A stretch of 61,760 nt of DNA from Nitrospiria bacterium (lineage in GTDB: Bacteria > Nitrospirota > UBA9217), in assembly GCA_919901555.1 (NCBI GenBank), contig CAKKPG010000021.1:1-61760 (forward strand), written 5' to 3'. The notes under the pieces are model-generated. The model ran no database searches and had not been told where the DNA came from. It worked only from the letters and a program-made list of their open reading frames with translations. Below, piece by piece: positions 1 through 10,264 of this stretch; positions within the stretch are counted from its first letter, which is position 1, and each line of letters opens with the position of its first letter. A program made the translations under genes and the position numbers.

Positions 1-457
1 TGCCCTGGCCTTTGGGGTGAAAGGGCTGTCCGTTCTCGCGCTTGTGCACCAGGTTATACGACGGGACTGCCTCTATCTTTATGCCGAGGACCGTCTGCAC
101 ATCGCCGTTCTTCATGACCGTGCCGCCGGACAACTTCTCCACGCATTTCTCGGTCAGCACCACCGTTGTGTCCATGGTTCGGATGGCGCCTATGGCCGCG
201 GGATCGAGATGGTCCTGATGCTCATGGGTGATGAGGACCAGATCGGCCTTCGGCAGTTTCGTGTAATCGGCAAGCTTGCCGAAGGGATCGACATGGATGG
301 TCCTGCTGCCAAACTTCATCATGAGCGATCCGTGTCCAATGAAGGTGATCTCGAGATCGCCGGCGGATGTCTTGATCACGTCCTTTTCAAATGCTTCCTG
401 GGCGATCGCGGGAAGGGCAAGAAGCGCGAACATCATCAAGGGCAGGATGAATTTCAT
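1..457 (-). CDS. Metallo-beta-lactamase-fold hydrolase, secreted, 3' end outside window
   Basis: The first 152 residues are visible and the gene runs off the left edge. It starts with a signal peptide (MKFILPLMMFALLALPAIAQ), followed by a metallo-beta-lactamase fold of the UlaG-like type: the strand IGHGSLMMKFGSRTIHVDPF and the metal-binding motif HEHQDHLD at about residues 75-82. The start is fixed by an AGGAGG box just upstream of the ATG. The fold indicates a zinc- or manganese-dependent hydrolase acting in the periplasm. The substrate cannot be told from the sequence, and UlaG-like relatives are often annotated only as MBL-fold hydrolases. It is co-directional with groESL but separated from groEL by a terminator. 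Confidence 0.85.
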   Translation of the reverse strand, partial: MKFILPLMMFALLALPAIAQEAFEKDVIKTSAGDLEITFIGHGSLMMKFGSRTIHVDPFGKLADYTKLPKADLVLITHEHQDHLDPAAIGAIRTMDTTVVLTEKCVEKLSGGTVMKNGDVQTVLGIKIEAVPSYNLVHKRENGQPFHPKGQG

Positions 458-518
458 GGAAGACCTCCTCGGTAACAAATTCACGGGTTCAAGGATATAT
501 CCTGTGTGAGCGTACAGC

Positions 519-555
519 AAAAAAAGGCTGGCAGAGATGTCCCCCGCCAGCCTTT
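519..555 (-). terminator. Rho-independent terminator of groESL
   Basis: On the minus strand a 10-bp stem (AAAGGCTGGC / GCCAGCCTTT) closes a loop of about 13 bases and is followed by a T tract (plus-strand A run at 519-525). It lies 47 bases past the groEL stop codon. Confidence 0.8.
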
Positions 556-601
556 CCGATCAGTTTCTTTTGAGCTGATGTATCTTCAAGCTTCTTACCT
601 C

Positions 602-2272
<1,671 letters not shown>

Positions 2273-2330
2273 TCATCGTTCATGGTAGCCGAATACGCCG
2301 GGTACTCCCTGGGAAACGGGCGGGAAAACA

Positions 2331-2600
2331 TCAACCCGCCAGTATGCCCAAAATGTCTTCTTCTTTAATGATCAGGTATTCCACGTTGTCTATGTTGATC
2401 TTGGAGCCCGAGTAACGGTCGAAAAGGATCGTGTCGCCGACCTTGAGCTGCTTCACTTCATCACCGACGGCCTCCACCTTGCCGCTCTGCGGCTTCTCCT
2501 TTGCTGTTTCGGGGATGTAGAGCCCTCCCGCGGTCTTTTCCAGCTCCGCAGTGTAGCTCACGAACACCCTGTCCTTCAACGGCTTGAATTTGGTACCCAT
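2331..2600 (-). CDS. groES: Co-chaperonin GroES (10 kDa)
   Basis: 89 residues, slightly shorter than the common 94-97. The flexible mobile loop that docks onto GroEL is recognisable around residues 22-38 (KTAGGLYIPETAKEKPQSG), and the beta-barrel sequence KVGDTILFDRYSGSKI follows. An AAGGAG box precedes the ATG. It is the first gene of a groES-groEL operon whose promoter overlaps a perfect CIRCE operator 61 bases upstream, so heat-shock repression by HrcA is expected. No hrcA gene is present in this window. Confidence 0.97.
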   Translation of the reverse strand: MGTKFKPLKDRVFVSYTAELEKTAGGLYIPETAKEKPQSGKVEAVGDEVKQLKVGDTILFDRYSGSKINIDNVEYLIIKEEDILGILAG

Positions 2601-2660
2601 AGGTTCAACTCCTTTCTTGATAGATAGAGATAGTTTTGATGATTCTTATTTCAGCACAAG

Positions 2661-2687
2661 TTAGCACTCAAATAAGGCGAGTGCTAA
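2661..2687 (-). promoter_or_regulatory. CIRCE operator (HrcA binding site)
   Basis: Perfect match to the CIRCE consensus: TTAGCACTC (2661-2669), a 9-base spacer, and GAGTGCTAA (2679-2687). It sits between the groES -10 box and start codon and overlaps the -10 by two bases, the expected place for HrcA repression. Confidence 0.95.
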
Positions 2688-2714
2688 TATAGGGTTTGGC
2701 AGGGTAAATTGCAA
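2686..2714 (-). promoter_or_regulatory. Vegetative promoter of groESL
   Basis: On the minus strand a -35 box TTGCAA (2709-2714) and a -10 box TATATT (2686-2691) are separated by exactly 17 bases. The -10 touches the CIRCE element, so a bound repressor would block RNA polymerase directly. Confidence 0.7.
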
Positions 2715-2811
2715 ACCCTGATTTCCCCTTTTTTTGGCGTTCTTAAGAGATTTGAGTCTGAATTAACCGGAAATCTCGATAAAGCTGAGGTTTTAAGCAA
2801 TTTATAAAAAC

Positions 2812-2842
2812 AAAAAAGGCAGGGAATAAATCCCTGCCTTTT
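2812..2842 (-). terminator. Terminator downstream of ctpA
   Basis: A perfect 12-bp stem (AAAAGGCAGGGA / TCCCTGCCTTTT) with a 5-base loop, flanked by A and T runs on both sides, so it could work in both directions. On the minus strand it terminates the ftsE-ftsX-envC-ctpA run. It is now 230 bases from the ctpA stop because a 189-bp element lies in between. Confidence 0.8.
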
Positions 2843-2883
2843 CAAAATGTTACTGGATCGCCAAAAGCGGCTGAAGATTATTT

Positions 2884-3072
2884 GTAACTACTCAGGTCTG
2901 CCACTGAGCACAGGCGCAAAAAAGCGCGCCAAGACCGTCATGGCACCGCCGCTTCAGCCAAAACAGCGCATGCGCAGCGAAAGCGCTGCGGGTACGGGTA
3001 GCGACAGGGTGAAGGGCAATAGCGCGCCGGTGCGCCTTGCGCCGAAGCGAAGTGGGTGACCTGAGTAGTTAC
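2884..3072. mobile_element. Small non-coding transposable element (MITE-like), copy A
   Basis: A 189-bp segment bounded by perfect 15-bp terminal inverted repeats (GTAACTACTCAGGTC at 2884-2898 and its complement at 3058-3072). It is flanked by an exact 8-bp direct repeat GATTATTT (2876-2883 and 3073-3080), the signature of transposition. It encodes no protein. The right-hand duplication contains the ctpA stop codon, so the element landed exactly at the end of that gene without damaging it. The interior is G+C-rich and differs from copy B. Confidence 0.85.
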
Positions 3073-3074
3073 GA

Positions 3075-4409
3075 TTATTTTTCTTTTTTCCCTACCAGAG
3101 GGATATTTTTAAAAATGTTACCCGACTTCAGTATCTCGATGGCCTTCTGGAGCTGGATGTCGTCCTTGTCCTCCTTCGGCACCATTTCCATCATGAGCTC
3201 TTCACCGGAAGAACGCTCCTTTTTCTTCTCGTCCTTTGACGACTCGTTCTTCAAGTGCCGGTCGAGGTCCTTCTCGCGCACGACCACATGCACCGCTTCG
3301 CCGTCCTTGGGCTCCTTGACCGTGGGCAATTTCACTTCGATGTCCGGTGTGATGCCGACGTTCTGGATCGAGCGTCCGCTCGGCGTGTAGTACTTTGCCG
3401 TGGTAAGCCTCAGGCCCGTTCCGCCTTCCAGGGGGAACACGGTCTGGACCGATCCCTTGCCGAAGGTCTGCGTGCCCACGATCACGGCGCGTTTGGAATC
3501 CTGGAGCGCGCCCGCCACGATCTCCGACGCGCTGGCGCTCCCTGCGTTCACCAGCACCACCACAGGGTACTCCCGGTAGAGGGTGGAGCCGGTGCTCAGA
3601 TAGTCCTTGCGCTCCGACGCGTTCCGGCCCTGCAGGTAGACCACCAGTTTGTCCTTGGGCAGGAACATGCTGCTCACGTCAACCGATGAGTCGAGGAGGC
3701 CGCCCGGGTCGTTCCGGAGATCAAGGACAAGCTGTTTCATGCCCGTGTCCATGAGTTTTTTGAGGGCCTTCTCCATCTCCGCTCCCGTCAGCCCCTGGAA
3801 CTGAGTTATCTTGATATATCCGATCTCGCTGTCGAGCATCCGTGCTTTTACGCTCTGCACCTTGATCACGTCGCGGATGATCTTGAACTCCCGCGGCTTT
3901 TCCCATCCCTCGCGGTGAATGAGGAGCCGCACCGGGGTGCCCTTGGGGCCGCGCATCCTGTCGACGGCCTCTTCAATGGTCATGTCCTTGGTCCATTCGT
4001 CGTTGATCTTGAGGATCTTGTCCGCCGCCGCCAGCCCTGCCCGGTCCGCGGGCGTGTCCTCAATGGGAGCAATCACCGTCAGCTGGGAATTCTTGAGCCC
4101 GATCTGGATGCCGACTCCCTGGAACTCTCCCCGGATGTCCATGTCCATCTCTTTATACGCCCGCTCCGCCATGAATGACGAGTGCGGGTCGAGGCTCGAG
4201 ACCATCCCCCGGATCGCCCCCTGGATGATCTCCCTGGCATTCGGATCCTCAACGTAATTGCGCTTGATCAGTTCCAGCGCCTGGGTGAAGGCCTTGAGCT
4301 CGTCGTACGTGTCGGACTTCGCCTGCACCAGCCCCTGGCCGATCAGAATGCCCGACAAGATCAGCACGAGGGCCATAAATAAAAATTTCTTCTTGTTGAT
4401 CCGTATCAT
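3075..4409 (-). CDS. ctpA: Carboxy-terminal processing protease (S41 family)
   Basis: 444 residues from the chosen ATG, which has GGAGG eight bases upstream; an in-frame ATG nine codons earlier lacks one. It has an N-terminal signal/anchor (KKKFLFMALVLILSGILIG), a PDZ domain (about 90-170) for substrate binding, and the S41 peptidase core with the catalytic serine in GSASASEIVAG and lysine in TFGKGSVQ. The enzyme clips proteins from the C terminus in the periplasm; relatives act on peptidoglycan hydrolases or their regulators. It follows envC by 45 bases, consistent with a cell-wall remodelling operon ftsE-ftsX-envC-ctpA. A highly charged Lys/Glu tail ends the protein. Confidence 0.95.
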   Translation of the reverse strand: MIRINKKKFLFMALVLILSGILIGQGLVQAKSDTYDELKAFTQALELIKRNYVEDPNAREIIQGAIRGMVSSLDPHSSFMAERAYKEMDMDIRGEFQGVGIQIGLKNSQLTVIAPIEDTPADRAGLAAADKILKINDEWTKDMTIEEAVDRMRGPKGTPVRLLIHREGWEKPREFKIIRDVIKVQSVKARMLDSEIGYIKITQFQGLTGAEMEKALKKLMDTGMKQLVLDLRNDPGGLLDSSVDVSSMFLPKDKLVVYLQGRNASERKDYLSTGSTLYREYPVVVLVNAGSASASEIVAGALQDSKRAVIVGTQTFGKGSVQTVFPLEGGTGLRLTTAKYYTPSGRSIQNVGITPDIEVKLPTVKEPKDGEAVHVVVREKDLDRHLKNESSKDEKKKERSSGEELMMEMVPKEDKDDIQLQKAIEILKSGNIFKNIPLVGKKEK

Positions 4410-4454
4410 ATCCCCGTCCTCCGTATAGATCTGCATAGTGCGTCTCCAGTTTGC

Positions 4455-5669
4455 CTATCTCTTCGCCAGCCACTGGAGAGGGTCCTGCGCCTCGCCGTTG
4501 CGGCGTATTTCAAAATATAACCGCGGCCCTTTCATGCTGCCCGTATCGCCGGCAAGCCCGAGGACCTGCCCCCCGGCGACCCGGTCGCCCTTGTGCAGGT
4601 CGAGGCGGGACAGGTATCCGTACAGGGAGTAGAACCCCGATCCGTGCTCGAGGATCATGAGCTTTCCGTACCCCTTGTACCAGTCCGCCCATGCCACCTG
4701 CCCGTCGTCCACGGCCCGCACCTGCTCTCCGGGGCGCGCTTCGATCTCAATTCCCCGCCGGAACACCGTGGTCCCGAACTGCGGATGATGCTGCATGCCG
4801 AACCGGGAAACCACCTGTCCGTCCACCGGCCAGGGGAGCACCCCTCTTCCGGCAGCGGGCGCCGACCGCCGTGCTTCGGTCTTCGCGGTCTGTGCGCCCG
4901 CGCCCGATTTCGGCGATCTCCGGGCCCGGGCCGCCTTCTTCTTCTCCTGCTCGGCCTTCCTGATCATGGCCCACAGGGAGGCGGAAGATTCCTCGAGCTC
5001 GCGCAGGGTCTGCTCGTACAACCCTTTTTCCTTCCGCACGCTCGCGAGCAAGTCCGATCTTTTTTTCTTCTGGGACTCCAGGTCCTTTTTCTTGGCTTCT
5101 ATCGCCTGTTTGCGGCGGATGATCTCTTCTTTTCTGTTTGCCGCCTCCGTCTGCCGCGCGACAAGCCGGTCGAGGGTGTTCCGGTAGTCGGCGAGCAGCT
5201 CATGGTCCCGCCGAATGATGGCAGCCAGGTACTTTACCCGCTTCAGCGCGCCCGAAGCGTGTTCCGAGGTGAGCACGGCCGCCGCGTACCCGAGACGGCC
5301 TGTTTTATAGAGCGCCCGCACCCGCTCCCGATAGAGCCACTTCAGCCGCGACAGGTCTGCCCCTACCTGCGAATTATACTGCTCAACATCCTGAAGCGCC
5401 GCCTCGGCCTCCCGGAGCCGCCGCTGCTGGTCGGCAAGCTCCGAGTCCCCCGCCTGGATCGCGCGGTCGATCCGCTCCCTGTCCGCCAGGACCGAACGCT
5501 CCTTTCGGTCGGCCCGTTCGATCTCCCGCTTCTTTTCCTGCATCTCGCGCTTGATGCGCTGCAGTTCTTTTTTCTTGCCGGCAACCTCATCGGCGCCCGC
5601 TGCGGCAGGCATCGCGAAGCCGGCAACGAGCGCCAGGACGGCAAGAGTGCGTATGGCAGGACTGTTCAT
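4455..5669 (-). CDS. envC: EnvC-like murein hydrolase activator (degenerate M23/LytM)
   Basis: 404 residues: signal peptide (about 1-26), a long Lys/Glu/Arg-rich coiled coil (about 28-250), a short linker, and a C-terminal LytM domain. The zinc ligands of active M23 peptidases are replaced: the usual HxxxD region reads RRGIEIE, the HxH region reads RLYFE, and the Y-x-H-L segment reads YGYLS. This matches EnvC of enterobacteria, which does not cut peptidoglycan but activates amidases under FtsEX control. The position directly after ftsE and ftsX supports that role. The start has only a weak GGAAGAG box, so it could be a few codons off. Confidence 0.9.
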   Translation of the reverse strand: MNSPAIRTLAVLALVAGFAMPAAAGADEVAGKKKELQRIKREMQEKKREIERADRKERSVLADRERIDRAIQAGDSELADQQRRLREAEAALQDVEQYNSQVGADLSRLKWLYRERVRALYKTGRLGYAAAVLTSEHASGALKRVKYLAAIIRRDHELLADYRNTLDRLVARQTEAANRKEEIIRRKQAIEAKKKDLESQKKKRSDLLASVRKEKGLYEQTLRELEESSASLWAMIRKAEQEKKKAARARRSPKSGAGAQTAKTEARRSAPAAGRGVLPWPVDGQVVSRFGMQHHPQFGTTVFRRGIEIEARPGEQVRAVDDGQVAWADWYKGYGKLMILEHGSGFYSLYGYLSRLDLHKGDRVAGGQVLGLAGDTGSMKGPRLYFEIRRNGEAQDPLQWLAKR

Positions 5670-5822
5670 GCTCTTCCGGGATCACCATGGACCTGCAGGG
5701 ACTGCGTGAGAACCGCTGTTTTCTCCTGTCAGGTCGAACGTTCTGCTGGAACTCCACTGCAGGAAGCCCGGCCCGTTCTCTGGCGCTGCCCGGGTCCTGC
5801 GCCGCAACAGGCAAGCTCCCTC

Positions 5823-6710
5823 CTACTCCAGGAACCTGTCCACAGATACCTTGGCGCCCGAGAGACCGAGGAGCCCTCCGCCTGCAACCATATATGCTAC
5901 CACCGGAGGAGGAAGAAAGTCCAGACCGTTCGGACCGGAAAGGAACACGACGGCGATCTGCGGGAGTGAATAATAGATCCCCGCAAGCACCCCCACGGCG
6001 AGCGCGGCGCCGAACATGGCAAGGAGCATGCCCTCGATGAGGAACGGCCCCTGGATGAACCCCCGCGTGGCGCCGATCCACTGCATGAGCTCTATTTCCT
6101 GCCCCCGTGAGTAGAGCGCCAGGCGTACCGAGTTGGAGATGATGAACACCACCGTCACGCCGAGAAAGACCGCCAGCGCCGTGCCGCCGTACACGACGAG
6201 CCTGAGCAGGCCCGCGAGGGCCTCAACACCCTGCCTGCCGTAGGACACGTCTTCCACGCCGGGAAGGGTGGAGAACTTTTTCGCCATGGCCTCGAGCTTC
6301 GCTGCATCGGCATACTCCTGATCGATGCTTACCTCATAGGAGTCCGGGAGCGGGTTCTCTCCAAGCCCTTCAATAAGCGCCTCCTGGCCCTTCAGTTCCC
6401 GCTTAAACAGCTCCAGGGCCTGGGCCCTGGACAGATAGGACACTTTTTTCACGCCCCGCTCGGACTTGAGGATGGTAAGAAGGTATTCCCGTTCCTGCTG
6501 CGTGGTGCCGTCCCGCAGGTACACCGACATTTCAAGCCGTTCGCCCAGTGTGTTGACGGCCCCCCTGAGGTTAAAGAACGCGAGCAGGAACACCCCCACG
6601 ATGAGCATGGCCATGGTGATCGTTCCCAGGGCCAGCACGTTCACAACGCTGTTGGACCGCAGTCCCCGGAAGGCTTCCGCTATATAGTAGAAGAGACCGT
6701 AGCCCTTCAT
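5823..6710 (-). CDS. ftsX: Cell division protein FtsX (permease-like)
   Basis: 295 residues with the FtsX plan: a cytoplasmic N terminus, first membrane segment (about 20-45), a periplasmic loop (about 50-165), and three further membrane segments towards the C terminus (around 170-200, 220-250 and 265-290). FtsX is the membrane partner of the ATPase FtsE; it transmits ATP hydrolysis to the periplasmic coiled coil of EnvC to switch on cell-wall amidases at the septum. It starts 62 bases after the ftsE stop. The C terminus (SVDRFLE) is short and ordinary. Confidence 0.95.
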   Translation of the reverse strand: MKGYGLFYYIAEAFRGLRSNSVVNVLALGTITMAMLIVGVFLLAFFNLRGAVNTLGERLEMSVYLRDGTTQQEREYLLTILKSERGVKKVSYLSRAQALELFKRELKGQEALIEGLGENPLPDSYEVSIDQEYADAAKLEAMAKKFSTLPGVEDVSYGRQGVEALAGLLRLVVYGGTALAVFLGVTVVFIISNSVRLALYSRGQEIELMQWIGATRGFIQGPFLIEGMLLAMFGAALAVGVLAGIYYSLPQIAVVFLSGPNGLDFLPPPVVAYMVAGGGLLGLSGAKVSVDRFLE

Positions 6711-6772
6711 TGCCCTGTTCGAAACCTCGCATTCCTTTGGAATCGGCGCTCTGCGCCCGGAAATAATGCGGC

Positions 6773-7483
6773 CTACTTCGCCTTTGCTCCGGACAGGTCC
6801 GCCGGCGCCGGCGGCCGGCCGAAACGCTTCCCATCATCAGTGACCCTTCCCCGCTCCATCGTAATGATCCGCCGCTGCATTTTTTTCACCGTTTCCCAGT
6901 CGTGCGTGGCGACAAGAACGGTCGTGCCTTTCATATTGATGTCTTTGAACAGCCGGAAGATGTCGTGTCCGCTCTGCGGATCAAGGTTGCCCGTGGGCTC
7001 ATCGGCAAGGAGCACCTGGGGCTCGTTCACGAGAGCGCGGGCGATGGCCACCCGCTGCTGCTCGCCGCCGGACAGCTTGGGCGGGGTGAGGTGACGCTTG
7101 TTCTCCATGCCCACTTTTTTGAGGACCACGTAGGCCCGCCGCTCGATATCGCCGTAGGGCGCACCCACCACCTTGAGCGCAAGGGCGATATTGTCGAACA
7201 CGGTCTTGTGCGGGAGGAGCTTGTAGTCCTGGAATACGAACCCCATGTTCCGTCTGAGGTAGGGGATGCTGGAGGGATTAAGCCGGAAGATGTTCATGCC
7301 CTGGATGATGATCTGCCCCTCGTCCGCTCGTTCCGCGCAGTAGAGTATCTTGAGGAGCGTGGTCTTGCCCGCGCCGCTCATCCCGGTCACGAAGGCAAAT
7401 TCGCCCTTTTCAACGGTAAAACTGACGTCGCGCAGGGCAGGGACGCCTTCATAGTATTTTGTCACCCGGTGCAGTTGGATCAT
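6773..7483 (-). CDS. ftsE: Cell division ATP-binding protein FtsE
   Basis: 236 residues of a complete ABC ATPase: Walker A GMSGAGKTT (about 36-44), Q-loop FQDYKLLPHKT, signature LSGGEQQR, Walker B VLLADEPTGNLD and the H-loop in ATHDW. FtsE starts MIQLHRVTKYY as in most homologues. With FtsX it forms the complex that drives septal peptidoglycan hydrolysis through EnvC. It appears to be the first gene of the operon ftsE-ftsX-envC-ctpA. The 166 bases upstream, to the transketolase gene, hold no obvious promoter that I can name. Confidence 0.96.
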   Translation of the reverse strand: MIQLHRVTKYYEGVPALRDVSFTVEKGEFAFVTGMSGAGKTTLLKILYCAERADEGQIIIQGMNIFRLNPSSIPYLRRNMGFVFQDYKLLPHKTVFDNIALALKVVGAPYGDIERRAYVVLKKVGMENKRHLTPPKLSGGEQQRVAIARALVNEPQVLLADEPTGNLDPQSGHDIFRLFKDINMKGTTVLVATHDWETVKKMQRRIITMERGRVTDDGKRFGRPPAPADLSGAKAK

Positions 7484-7649
7484 CTTTTAGACAAACCCGA
7501 AATCTCGGAATCATGCGCGGACAAGCCGGGACCTGCAAGAGAACCGGACCGCCGGGCCGCACAGGCCGAAACGGCAGGCCTCTTCACGTAATCCTTCTTA
7601 GCGTCCATCGCGACTGTGCCGCAAAGCGATCCTCTGCGCCGGAAACGTC

Positions 7650-8594
7650 TCAGCGTTTCTTCTTTTTGATGACTTCCCTGACCGCCGCAGCGATGTCCCC
7701 GGCGGACAGACCGTAGTGCTTCATGAGCCCGTCGCAGTCTCCGGAGCTGCCGAAAACGTCCTTGATGCCTACACGCACGAGAGGCGCGGGGGCGGACTCG
7801 GAGAGCGCCTCGGCCACGGCGCCGCCCAGGCCGCCGATGATGGAATGCTCCTCCGCGGTGACAATGGCGCCGCACCGCCTGGCCGCTTCAAGGACCGCCC
7901 CGGTATCGAGGGGCTTGATCGTGGACATGTTGATCACCCCCGCGTCGATCCCCTCGGCCTTCAGGATGTCGCGCGCCTTGAGGGCCTCGGCCGTCATAAT
8001 GCCCGCGGCGATGATGGCCGCGTCCTTTCCTTCATGGAAAACGTGGGCCTTCCCGATCTTGAATGCGTAGTCGGGGCCGAAGAGCGTCGGGACCTTGTTC
8101 CTGCCGGTCCGCACGTAGCACGGGCCTTTATGCTCGGCCACGGCCTCGATGGCTTGTGTCGTCTCCACGCCGTCAGCCGGGACGATCACGGTCATGTGCG
8201 GGAGCACCCGCATCACCGCGATGTCCTCGACCGACTGATGAGAGCCGCCGTCCTCGCCCACCGTGACCCCGGCGTGGCTGGCCACGATCTTCACGTTCAG
8301 GTTGGGATAGCAGATGGACTGCCGGATCTGCTCCCATGCCCGTCCGGTGGCGAAGACCGCGAAGGTGCTCGCGAACGGGAGCTTCCCGCCCACCGCGAGC
8401 CCCGCGGCCGTCCCCATCATGTCCTGCTCGGCTATCCCGATGTTAAAGAACCTCTCGGGGAACGCCTTCGCAAATTTCGACGTCTTCGTCGATCCCGACA
8501 GGTCCGCGTCCAGCACCACCACGTCGTTCCGCTTCTTTCCCAGGTTCACCAGCGCGTCCCCGTATGCGTCTCTCGTAGCAACGTTCAGCGTCAC
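7650..8594 (-). CDS. Transketolase, C-terminal subunit
   Basis: 314 residues. It corresponds to the pyrimidine-binding and C-terminal domains of transketolase, with the thiamine-diphosphate-activating glutamate in GIAEQDMMGTAAGL and the phosphate-loop sequence SHAGVTVGEDGGSHQS. It pairs with the separate N-terminal subunit 96 bases upstream to make one enzyme of the non-oxidative pentose phosphate pathway. The start is a GTG with GGAGG four bases upstream, which excludes the longer open frame beginning at 8639. Split transketolases are common in many anaerobes and archaea. A DXS-like role is less likely given the paired neighbour. Confidence 0.92.
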   Translation of the reverse strand: MTLNVATRDAYGDALVNLGKKRNDVVVLDADLSGSTKTSKFAKAFPERFFNIGIAEQDMMGTAAGLAVGGKLPFASTFAVFATGRAWEQIRQSICYPNLNVKIVASHAGVTVGEDGGSHQSVEDIAVMRVLPHMTVIVPADGVETTQAIEAVAEHKGPCYVRTGRNKVPTLFGPDYAFKIGKAHVFHEGKDAAIIAAGIMTAEALKARDILKAEGIDAGVINMSTIKPLDTGAVLEAARRCGAIVTAEEHSIIGGLGGAVAEALSESAPAPLVRVGIKDVFGSSGDCDGLMKHYGLSAGDIAAAVREVIKKKKR

Positions 8595-8690
8595 GATTCC
8601 TCCCGTATTTAAGCGCAGAGCGCATGGAGCATGGCGCATAGCGTAAAATCTTTTACACTTGGCCCTCTGCGCTATGCCCTCTGCGTTTTC

Positions 8691-9530
8691 TTACTTACAC
8701 ACTGCTTCATCAAGCTCCTTCATGGCGACCGCGAGCTCTTCCTTGGACGGCGCGGCGCCGTGGTACTCAACCTTGCCCTCGAAGAGGGAGACGCCTTTGC
8801 CTTTCACCGTGCGGCAGACGATTGCCGTGGGCTTTCCCTTTACGGCGTCCGCCTTATCGAGCGCGGCAACGATCTGTCCCATGTCGTGGCCGTCGATGTC
8901 GAACACCTCCCAGCCGAAGGAACGCCACTTGTCCGTGATCGGCTCCACACCCATCACCTTGGCTACCGGGCCGTCGATCTGGAGGCCGTTGTTGTCGATG
9001 AGGGCGCAAAGGTTATCGAGCTTGTAATGCGCCGCGGTCATGGCCGCTTCCCACACCTGGCCTTCCTGGAGCTCGCCGTCGCCGAGGACGGCGTACACGC
9101 GGTTCGGGGCTTTGTCGAGCCTGTGCGCCAGGGCGAGGCCGTTCGCCACGGACAGGCCCTGGCCGAGGGACCCCGTCGAGATCTCCACTCCCGGCAGGTG
9201 TTTGCTGTCCGGATGGCCCTGCAGGCGGGACCCGAGGCGCCTGAGCGTGCACAACTCGGCCGGATCGAAAAACCCGGCGTGGGCCAGCACGGTATACAGG
9301 AGCGGCGCTGCGTGGCCTTTGGACAGGATGAAATTATCTCTTCCCTTCCAGTCCGGCTTTTTGGGGTCATACTTCATCTTATAAAAGTAGAGCGCGGCGA
9401 CCATGTCGGCGGCCGACAGGCTCCCGCCGGTGTGGCCTGAACCGCACCCGGACAGCGCTTTCAGGATGTCGATCCGCATCCGCCTCGCCCTGTCTTTGAG
9501 CGCCTGTAACTGCTCCTGCGTAATTCCCAT
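8691..9530 (-). CDS. Transketolase, N-terminal subunit
   Basis: 279 residues. It is the diphosphate-binding domain of transketolase: the thiamine-diphosphate motif GDGELQEGQVWEA running to LCALIDNNGLQ (GDG...N), and conserved substrate-site histidines in SCGSGHTGGSLS and LSKGHAAP. Together with the following gene it makes sedoheptulose-7-phosphate and other sugar phosphates by two-carbon transfer. The start ATG has GGAGG seven bases upstream, so the seven codons before it are not translated. The 96-base gap to the C-terminal subunit fits co-transcription. Confidence 0.94.
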   Translation of the reverse strand: MGITQEQLQALKDRARRMRIDILKALSGCGSGHTGGSLSAADMVAALYFYKMKYDPKKPDWKGRDNFILSKGHAAPLLYTVLAHAGFFDPAELCTLRRLGSRLQGHPDSKHLPGVEISTGSLGQGLSVANGLALAHRLDKAPNRVYAVLGDGELQEGQVWEAAMTAAHYKLDNLCALIDNNGLQIDGPVAKVMGVEPITDKWRSFGWEVFDIDGHDMGQIVAALDKADAVKGKPTAIVCRTVKGKGVSLFEGKVEYHGAAPSKEELAVAMKELDEAVCK

Positions 9531-9656
9531 GCAGCGACCTCCGTACGACACATACTATCAGCCGCGAAATCTCACGAACGGACACGAACAGGAGTCCACG
9601 TGCCTTGATTTTTTCCTTCGTGAACATTCGCGTCAATTCGCGGCAAAATGGTTGCC

Positions 9657-10100
9657 TTATTTCTTCTGGCCCCGCGCCTTCTCTTCCTGCGCCAGAAAGT
9701 CGAGAATGATCTCGTCAAGGCTCTTCTCGTCAGCCGGCCCCCCTTTCGGGGCCTGCGGTTTGACCGCCTGGACAGGAGGCGCTTGTTCCTTCATCGGGGC
9801 CGGCCTTGGCGCCGACAGGGGCTCGGGTGCGGCCTGGAGCGGCGCCTTCTGGACCTCGAGCTTGTTCTGCATGAGGTCACGGATCATCTGCTTGTGCTGC
9901 TCGACCATGAGCTCGCGCACCACTTCATCGAGGCAGTCTGCCTTGATGATGTCGGTATAGCTGGTCTTGCGCGAGGCCAGGATCGCCCCCTGGTGATAGA
10001 GCAGAGAAGTGATATAAGGACTGTTGGCGCCCCCGTCTTCCGTCTGTACGTGATAGACCTTGCCCTGAAACTTAAAGTCGGTATTGTAGCCCGTAAGCAT
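9657..10100 (-). CDS. Conserved hypothetical protein with VYHVQTED motif
   Basis: 147 residues. The N-terminal 75 residues form a small conserved domain (MLTGYNTDFKFQGKVYHVQT, then EDGGANSPYITSLLYHQGAI) that I have seen in uncharacterised proteins of Nitrospirota, Desulfobacterota and Acidobacteriota. The middle is helical, and the tail is a Pro/Ala-rich linker ending in a charged helix (DEIILDFLAQEEKARGQKK). No signal peptide or membrane segment. The longer frame upstream to 10238 is rejected because conservation begins at this Met. Function unknown. It is probably a small cytosolic protein and lies between the transketolase and mobB genes. Confidence 0.75.
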   Translation of the reverse strand: MLTGYNTDFKFQGKVYHVQTEDGGANSPYITSLLYHQGAILASRKTSYTDIIKADCLDEVVRELMVEQHKQMIRDLMQNKLEVQKAPLQAAPEPLSAPRPAPMKEQAPPVQAVKPQAPKGGPADEKSLDEIILDFLAQEEKARGQKK

Positions 10101-10264
10101 ATCAGAGCTATTATACAAAGCCGGGCATGAAGATGCAACTCCAAAATGGCACGGCTTCGGGCCGGGGAGTACCGGCCTCTCCGGGGGGAAGGCAGGAACA
10201 CGCGGGGAAATCACGAACAGGAAATCATCGCCGCCCACGGTATAAAACGCGATGCCCGCGGCGG

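Noticed and set aside
4593-5969. 458-codon plus-strand frame over envC/ftsX
   Set aside because: Shadow of the coiled-coil region; low-complexity Leu/Arg/Pro sequence.
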